NCBI GenBank assembly: GCA_922989275.2
Contig: OV277858.1
Coordinates: forward strand, 4,340,001 to 4,404,000
Direction: 5' to 3'
Source: Gari tellinella
Taxonomy: Eukaryota > Mollusca > Bivalvia > Cardiida > Psammobiidae
DNA length: 64,000 bases
This document shows positions 56,596 through 64,000 of the stretch, one piece after another; position 1 is the stretch's first letter; each line of letters starts with the position of its first letter. Position numbers and translations under genes: made by a program. The notes beneath the pieces were generated by a model that saw only the letters and a program-made list of their open reading frames with translations, had not been told where the DNA came from and searched no databases.

Positions 56596-57711
56596 ATGAA
56601 GACAAGGATCACATGTATAGTTCTACTTGGTTTGGGTTTGACACTTATTGCGGTATCTGTGTCGTTTATTGGTAAAATCAAATTGAAACATATTCATGTT
56701 AAAATGACGGATGTATTTGAGAATTATCAGGAACCAGTTGGCAATACACTGCGAACAGTTGCCGCAACCAACGTATACACAACTGTTGTTACTTCAAATA
56801 CTGTGAATCCTTTATTTGAAAATAGTTATGCCGTTATTGGAATGGTTAAGCCAGATTTTAGGAAGAAACTTTCAGAGGACTATTGTTGGATGTATGCGTT
56901 TTACCTTCCGATAACGTTGCAAGCATGGTGGAGGCATAATATATCAAGCATAGTTGTGATCGCTGGAGTAAATGTTTCAGAAAGTATTTGGACAAAACAC
57001 GATTATTTTCAGGAAATGTACCGACTTATAAAGGATATACCTGGTGTGAAGTTTGTTTATTTGGAATCGCCTTTAAACTTACAAGTAATGGTTGCACAAA
57101 CAGCCCGTTTGTTTGCTTGTTTTTTATTGCCAGAATTACCAGATGATAGGATTTTGATAACATCCGACATTGATATTGTTCCATTATCAGTCAATCTATA
57201 CGAACACATGCCGACTGATAAGGTACGAATCCTGAACGCCCATTGCTGTGGAAAGTTTCGCTATGGTGGGAAGAAGTACACAATGTATCCTATGACAAAC
57301 ATCGCTGCAACGGTAAATATTTGGAGAATATTTATGGCCAAGCACAAAGTAAAAACAACTGCTGACATCATACAGAATTTGGCAGTGTACTACAAGACAC
57401 CACAAAGGATACAGAAAGGAGGAAACGATGGCTGGTATATGGACCAGCATGTTGTCAGTATTATATTGAAAGAGTCCAATGTCTCGCTTGATCTTGTTGG
57501 ACGGTCAATGGTAACACGGATTCAACGTATAAGTGGTTATAATGCATGGAGTAATTTTAGTGACTTTGACATTAAAGCAGATGCACATATGCCACATCCA
57601 CCATGGAAGTTTCCCGTAAGAATTACAAATCTTGTCCATGAATTATTTAAGGATAATAAAACTCTAGTCACTGAATTCGACCGATACACAGATATGTTGT
57701 TTCATGATTGA
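56596..57711 (+). CDS. Putative type II membrane glycosyltransferase, single exon
   Basis: An intact 371-residue ORF, the only one in the window that looks like a host gene. The start is the first ATG after an in-frame TGA at 56539; the context GGAAAATGA has A at -3. Residues 5-27 are a hydrophobic segment after two basic residues, followed by lysine-rich sequence, so a signal anchor with a luminal C-terminus (Golgi-type) is likely. TSDIDIVPL (about residues 190-198) is a DxD motif of GT-A glycosyltransferases that binds a metal-nucleotide sugar. GGNDGWYMDQHVV (about 276-288) resembles the acceptor-side acidic motif of such enzymes. Potential N-glycosylation sites include NIS, NVS and NFS. 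The exact family and substrate are unknown to me. No intron is needed. No AATAAA was noticed in the next 200 bases. Confidence 0.8.
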   Translation: MKTRITCIVLLGLGLTLIAVSVSFIGKIKLKHIHVKMTDVFENYQEPVGNTLRTVAATNVYTTVVTSNTVNPLFENSYAVIGMVKPDFRKKLSEDYCWMYAFYLPITLQAWWRHNISSIVVIAGVNVSESIWTKHDYFQEMYRLIKDIPGVKFVYLESPLNLQVMVAQTARLFACFLLPELPDDRILITSDIDIVPLSVNLYEHMPTDKVRILNAHCCGKFRYGGKKYTMYPMTNIAATVNIWRIFMAKHKVKTTADIIQNLAVYYKTPQRIQKGGNDGWYMDQHVVSIILKESNVSLDLVGRSMVTRIQRISGYNAWSNFSDFDIKADAHMPHPPWKFPVRITNLVHELFKDNKTLVTEFDRYTDMLFHD

Positions 57712-59975
57712 GAACATTTTAATGTTACATTTTCATCTAATCATATAATTATATATCTCTAATATAACACACATATACTAATATTTTTATAGCATGCATA
57801 TAACTCTCTTCTCAAATGGGAGTTATGGATTCAAAAACGCTGCACATGCAAGTATATACACTTACAGAGTGAGAAAATGAAAATTACTACATTTACAATA
57901 CAGTAGCGACACACTAGTTGTAAAAGGTTGTATCGCAGCAACACATACTAGACTTTTTCCATTGTTATCGGATTGTTCGTTGGAGTAGTCTACATGTTTT
58001 TTGTCAATGTATTCAAACTTACGGTTTGTCACTGTTATGTGTAATTAAACGGTTACCATGGTAATTTTTAAATATACGCTATGTGTGAAAATGTGCTGTA
58101 ACTTTGTTTCTGGGAGAACTATAGATGTCACACCCGTACCAAAGTAAAGTAGAGACGACGTCCGTTTAGATGAATTATAACTTAATAATTTGAAGCTGAA
58201 GAATATATATGAGAAAGTCAAAGTGAAGCGGAACATCCTGAAAATCAAGCATGCTGTTATGTTTGGAAAGCGTATTTATAAACCATATTTCTTAAACATA
58301 GGCTAAAATGTTTCCAAAGAATTATACAAAAGAAACAAAATGTCTGGTTCCAGTTTATTTTCGGCATGTACGTATAATTAAGCAAATTTGCTTAATATAT
58401 GCACCGTAACGAATTACAATGTATACAATGACACAGTAGTTTGTATCGTATTATACATTATATTGTAAAACATGGGAACAGAGAACCCCGGATTTAGATA
58501 TATGTGTGCATACTTTAACATTAATATCTATTTCGTTGTCATGATGATTGTGCGAAACACTTCCCCTCACAATAATGTATTAAAAGAGTGTGATGTTTAC
58601 ATCATTTACTCCTGAGGCCAGTAAGGTCTACATTGCTACACTCCACTCCATAGATATTTTCATGGAAACCAAATATGCAGTTGGGTCTACTGAATCAGAA
58701 ACGGGAATGTACTTAACAATTAACGATAAAAATAGGATTTTAACATTATTTTCTGTTCAATTTGATTTTTGCATATTCATGAATGCTAATGTTATATTTG
58801 AGAAAAGAGAAAACAATCTAAAAATAGTTAAACTTTTAAATTGTCTGTCTTACATTTATCAGAAAACAATTTCAACTACAGTTTGAAATGATAACACAAT
58901 ATTTAACTTTAGTTCCAACATATTTATTTCCAGTAAAGTATTTGTTTAATTGTTATCATCGGTACGTCCTATTGTTGCTTTATTATAGCCATTGTCTGCA
59001 AAATTAGCCTTATAATAGACAGTTTGTGTCCTAAAAATATAGTTTGTACCACATTGAAGATAAATCAGAGCGTGCTTTTATTTCAAGCTTATACATTTAC
59101 ATTACCTAATTTACATAATCAGGAAAATTAATGAGTACATTAAAAATAGTAGAGAATATGTGGAAATAACTTCATTTTGCAATTTTGTGCATGTAAATAT
59201 CAGTAAACAATTCTAAATGCAGATTAAAATTATGAAAAGTATCCCAAGAAAATAAAATATAAAACTTATGATAAAAAATAACCATTAAATTACATTTTTG
59301 ACAGTATTTCATTTGCTTCCATAGAAACTGCTATGTTTTACGTTGTAAGGGCAAGTGCCTGCAAACACACCAATAATACAGTCAGTCCAATCTTTTTCAA
59401 ATTGAAAATCTAACATATTATAGTTTATTCCAGCTTTTAGCTTATAATTTGAAGTTATCTAATTTGTAAACATAATAAGCACATAAGAAATAGTAGAGAA
59501 AATAGAGAAAAAAAACACGATCAATGTTTCACTTTTTAGAATATAAATATCTGTAAACAACTTCAGTGCAGTTTGAAATAATGCACATATTCTAGGGATA
59601 CTGACTCTTTAACTTGATGAATGAGATTAACTTTGAGTAATGATTTAATACTTCTTTCATTTTTTCATTGGAGATTAGGGTTTGCAAGTGGAAATAGCAG
59701 TTAAGCAGGTATATGTACTTGGAAGCAAAACTAGTTTAGTACAATCCGCTTCATTTTTTGTGAAATTCTGTCTAGCATGCATTTAATAAGAGCTGAGCTG
59801 CCTTTAACTACTGAATATATTACCTACAATACAGGTGATGGTACTCTGCTAGTGCCTCTTAATTTCCTTATATAAGTAATATCTGGGAAATCAGAAAACA
59901 CATCCGTTCAAAAATACATAAACGTGACACAGATATTGCAATAGAGGGATTCATGAACATGACATTTTCATAGCG
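57712..59975. repeat. Non-coding; three diverged ~150-bp direct repeats
   Basis: Segments near 58780-58905, 59105-59245 and 59458-59597 share AAAATAGT..AGA, AAATATC.GTAAACAA and CAGTTTGAAAT-like blocks. A 98-codon frame at 58590-58886 overlaps the first copy and is not supported as a gene. Confidence 0.45.
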
Positions 59976-61109
59976 GAAATACTAGATACAGCCGCCAAGG
60001 AACTATATAAACAGGACATATTAGAAACAACAGAAGCTCTTGAAACCTCAAAATCTCAAATCAGTGGAAAAATTGGAAATGAAGATCAAATTTTGATCAT
60101 GAAAAATAAAGAAGTTTAGTATAGGCAGCATTGGAAACATAGCACTAGAAATATCTATGCATTTGCAAAACCCAAATATACAGATCGATATAGGTAAGCT
60201 GATGCAGTATTCGCTGACACCAGTTCCTGATGGTGACTAAGCAAAACCAGACACATCAAAAGGTATAAGATACATCATTGAAGCGATTTATATAGGTAAT
60301 AAACCACTACAATATAAACTGGTTGTGATAGAAGATGTGGATACTTTGTTTCTCCCATTTGTGACTATGTGAGATAGGGATTTCCCCCATAGGGATCACT
60401 CTATCATCCGTACCACGTGGCGTATCTAGTTGTTTGCCCAGCTTCGCCACAAAAATGACGTGGGTAACTAATAACGCTATTCCTGATGACGTTACTATAA
60501 ACAAAGTCTTGTTTTAGCGGGTAAAAGTGCACACAAACTGATTTTTTTTCGTTTTTTGTTACATGTTTTTAATAATTTAAATGGGAGCAAAAATTCTCGT
60601 CCCTGCATTAATTTTCTGACCCTCTATCGGGGGAGACATTTCTATCCTACATCAACACTCATGGTTGATTCTTATATTACTCCATAAAACAACACCCAGG
60701 CCACTTCAGATGTAGATCTGAAATAATGTTCGACATGATGACACATAGAACTGGTGTTATTTTCAATACAGGTTTTTATAATGATAACTATTAAAAGTAT
60801 TAACTGAGAAGAGACGACGGTTTTCAGAGATTGTTTTTATTTTAGATGAGAACACGAAAATATCAGCCAAGTAGAAATCGTTCTTGTGAATGCAGACAAT
60901 AGGAAACAACATACACAGGTTATGTGTAAAACATTAAGTTCTCATTCTAAAAAGCTGCAATTCTCATCTATCAAGGTGAGGTTTATCAGTTTTGGGCAGA
61001 TGATGGCATATCAACAGTGAGACACAGCAAGTATAATGCACTGATTTCAACAGAAGAAGAAAGTAACGCAAGGATCATGCTTCACATAGTATACGCTTTA
61101 CACACTTGA
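59976..61109 (+). pseudogene. Decayed gene of a widespread invertebrate mobile family
   Basis: Frame 1 gives ILDTAAKELYKQDILETTEA and SQISGKIGN up to TAG near 60117. A second frame gives GNIALEISMHLQNPNIQIDI, then LMQYSLTPVPDGD, a stop, and AKPDTSKGIRYI. After a non-coding gap (60340-60850), a third part has GEVYQFWADDGI and STEEESNARIMLHIVYALHT before TGA 61107-61109. The L.x.PLTPVP...DKSKG and S.EEADTR..LH blocks are, from memory, shared by uncharacterised multi-copy proteins in molluscs and other invertebrates that behave like mobile-element genes. I cannot assign a transposon class. Frameshifts and stops make this copy inactive. Confidence 0.5.
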
Positions 61110-63178
61110 CTTTTGTTTCGCTAGATAGTGGATATGGACAGTGAGAATCTCACTAATAAGATGGCAAGGTATTTGGGTACCTTCAAAAAATCATAGGTCC
61201 AACTTTCCAAATGTGTGAAATGAATAGTTACCATGGAAACGATTACAACGTTACTTACAGTTCATTTTTAACTATAATACAAAATGTATTCAACTTTTCT
61301 GTTTGCGCGATATTTCTGTCGTTTATTTTGCTTGAACGCCGAAAAAATCAGTTGCTTTCTTAATTATTGTTAAATGTTGACATCAATATTCATGAACGCA
61401 TGAGACTAGATTTAACAGAAAATGGTTTTAAATAATGTCTTATTGTTAAATTGGTACCAGTTTATATGTATATGACAAAATATAGTTGTGATATTTATGA
61501 GAGTTCAGTTTTGGGTAATCATAATCAAAGATTTGGGGGGGGGGCTGCCATGGAAATTGTAAAATACACATAACCTATTATAGTCAATTATTAAGAACAT
61601 ACGCTTGTTTGGTTATGTAGATCTTTCTGCACATGTTTTTACCCGCGAAAAAATCATACTATGGGGGTGTTGCATGGTACAACCTACTGGCCCATAGAGT
61701 AACTGATAAAAAGCACACACATGTAAGGACATTATGGTGATAGTTGGGAGTTTTTCGCACGTACAAACATACAAATCATGACAACGAAATGAATATTTAT
61801 TTTAGAATATGCATAAAATATTTAAAGTCGGGTTTCTTTGTTCCTAATTCATACAATAATAGGTATGCTCGTATTAATATATACTGACGGACTTTAGAAA
61901 CGCATCACCGATACATACATTGCAATATGTTCACTGATGTATGTTCTATGATCAACATAATATATCAGAATGAATTTCAAGTATCTCTGAACACTTTATT
62001 GGTGTTTTCAAAATCGATATATCGTGTACTGGGGTAAGGCGATGTTCCCCGTTCTACATCTTACGGGGTTTATATTTCACAAATTATTCGTTTTGCTAGG
62101 GCCTGTACCTTTGTTGAGGACTTCCACATTCGTAATAAAACAATTACTGAAAAAAAATCTTAAACAGGGGTTAAACATTTCATAAACTTCGTAAAACATT
62201 TTCTAAATTATTTAATAGAAATCTTCCTCTCATTAACAAGAATAAATGTAAGTTAATTTTTTTTCTGCGACAAGGTATTACTCATCCGGAGTTTTATGGT
62301 GATGTAATTTACAGATTTCGTAAAGTTCTTGGACGTATGAATTTTCAAAACCAGTAAACCTCACTTATAACGACTCGGTTATAAAGTACACTCGTTTATA
62401 AGGAACATTTTTTAAATCCCCGAATCTTACCATTCTTTTTTTCTATATAAAATATAGCGTACTCGGTTATAACGAAATTCCGGTCCCGATTCGTAAAATT
62501 TCATTGAAATATCATCGATTATAGCATACCGTCGATTTCGAGTATTTCGACTGTATGTCGTCGAGTAATTATCGATCGATAATTACATCACAGGTAAAAT
62601 GTTTGTCAGCATTCGTCTTCATGCTTTGTATGTAGGTTTGAGCGATATTAACAGACAATTATTATGATGGAATGACTTAAGATATGAGTGTCAAACAGTT
62701 TGAATCCTGACCACATACCTCATTGCGCAGCGTCTGATATGGATCCAAACTGTTAACACAGACAACATTAAGCGATAAACGGCTGGAAGAAGTCTACAAA
62801 TGATCTTTTTGTGTGTTCCTCCAAGTAAAGTGGTTGATTGATTGATTAAACAAATTGTTTTGTCAAGAGTAATATAATATATATATATTAGTAATTTTTT
62901 GTCCTATAATGCGGAAATGTTAGAGCCTCGTTTTTTGGTATCTCCGTACCTGCAAGTTAGGGTTTTTCCGAAAGTGAATGAATTTTTAGCCTGATATGAA
63001 ACCGAGGCATAGATGCAAATGGCGACCAGTCGTCAAAGTTATGTCCGATAAACAATGAAAATATGACTACCTCCACACGAGCTGTCATGTTGAAGATTAA
63101 CGAACTTGCAAATTACTGAAATATTATTTCGTTAAAACAGAAATATTCTTGTTGGCCATGTTTATAATGTAATGAACA
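61110..63178. other. Non-coding; MITE-like fragment and one family B hairpin
   Basis: At 62353-62560, AACCTCACTTATAACGACTC and ACTCGGTTATAACGAAATTC resemble one end of a pogo/Tigger-type MITE; the partner end is not clear. At 62690-62765 a family B stem reads CAAACAGTTTGAATCCTGAC opposite GCGTCTGATATGGATCCAAA. A G-run lies near 61536. No gene seen. Confidence 0.5.
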
Positions 63179-64000
63179 GCATATCGTAAGCATCACTCTA
63201 CAGAAACTGCTCTTCTAAAAGTTCAAAATGACATCTTGCAATATCTTGATAAGAATGAAATCACAATTTTGGTGATGCTTGACCTATCTGCCGCATTCGA
63301 CACAATTGATCATGAAACATTACTCAATCGCCTTGAAAAAGACTTCAAAATTATTGGTAACCCACTAAAGTGGATGACCTCATACCTGACTGACCGTTAC
63401 CAAACAGTCGCAGTAGATAGCGAATTATCCGCCCCAGTTCAAATGAAATATAGTGTGCCACAGGGGTCAGTCCTGGGACCGAAAAACTACATCTTGTACA
63501 CAACACCTGTCGGCTCAATTTGCAGAAATCATCAGCTGGATCATCACTTCTATGCAGATGATTCACAGTTATACTTGTCATTTAAGCCTAAAGACACATC
63601 TTGTCAACAAGAAGCCCTTTCAAAAGTCGAAGGGTGTCTACACGACATAGTATCATGGATGCACCAGAACATGTTGAAGCTGAACACTGACAAAACTGAG
63701 GTCATACTGTTTCATTCAAAAAAGCTTAACGTTCCTGGAGATTTTCACGTTCAAGTGGGAAACTCTAAAATTAAACCATCATTGTGTGTGAAGAATCTTG
63801 GTGCTAGCTTGGATTCCCAAATGGATTAGATATGACACAGCACATTAATGCTGTGTGCAGGTCTGGCTACGCACAGCTGCGGCAGATAGGTCATATTAGA
63901 CAGTACCTTTCTTCAGCAGCTACAAAGACATTGATCAATTCTCTGGTCACTTCAAAAATTGACTACTGCAACTCACTGCTGTATGGGATTCCCCAAAACT
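63179..64000 (+). pseudogene. CR1/L2-like LINE reverse transcriptase, cut by window end
   Basis: Opens with AYRKHHSTETALLKVQNDIL, then motif A VMLDLSAAFDTIDHETLL, motif B VPQGSVLGP and motif C YADD at 63551-63562, followed by WMHQNMLKLNTDKTEVILF and a KNLGASLDSQM block. This motif set is typical of the CR1/L2/Jockey group and differs from the other three LINE RTs here. A frameshift near 63830 ends the main frame; coding sense continues as HINAVCRSGYAQLRQIGHI and SKIDYCNSLLYGIP to the last base. Upstream endonuclease is absent (5' truncation). Confidence 0.88.

Noticed and set aside
58590..58886. 98-codon open frame after the glycosyltransferase-like gene
   Set aside because: Low-complexity composition and overlap with a diverged repeat; no recognisable domain.

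Overview
This window looks like an AT-rich intergenic stretch of an animal nuclear genome. It is built almost entirely of mobile-element remains and short repeats. The mix suggests a mollusc, probably a bivalve: Ty3/gypsy LTR elements, several LINE clades, one PIF/Harbinger DNA transposon, many small fold-back elements, tandem satellites and a single-exon membrane glycosyltransferase-like gene. The host assignment is an inference from mobilome style, not from a host marker gene. I see no rRNA, convincing tRNA, CRISPR array or bacterial-type operon.

Layout. 0.5-8.5 kb: a gypsy RT scrap, then a decayed Ty3/gypsy element (gag, PR-RT-RNase H, integrase, polypurine tract, 3' LTR; no 5' LTR found). 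9.1-9.4 kb: 3' coding tail of a LINE. 10.2-12.5 kb: a complete PIF/Harbinger element with 26-bp TIRs, a TAA target duplication, a broken transposase and subterminal regions packed with TACGG pentamers. 13.4-16.6 kb (minus): a LINE whose ORF1 begins with a hydrophobic segment and a 2A-like motif. 18.3-23.5 kb and 50.7-56.1 kb: two related LTR elements with integrase placed before reverse transcriptase (Gmr1-like order), a tRNA-Pro-type primer-binding site, and different large internal deletions. 28.1-28.7 kb (minus) and 34.6-37.6 kb (plus): LINE RT remnants. 29-50 kb: mainly small palindromic elements and tandem repeats (families A to F, a 104-bp satellite, an inverted GA minisatellite, a 300-bp higher-order repeat). 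56.6-57.7 kb: the only intact long ORF that looks like a host gene. 60.0-61.1 kb: a decayed gene of unknown mobile type. 63.2-64.0 kb: a CR1/L2-like LINE running off the edge.

How the parts relate. The genes do not form a pathway. The autonomous elements are all damaged here. The short palindromes carry no coding capacity and would depend on enzymes supplied elsewhere. The least explained signal is the density of fold-back elements: families A and B have different stems, but some copies of each end in related TTAACCCTTT-type terminal inverted repeats, and both have grown into local tandem arrays (37.6-39.4 kb and 48.5-49.6 kb). Element boundaries not fixed by a TIR, LTR or target duplication are approximate.
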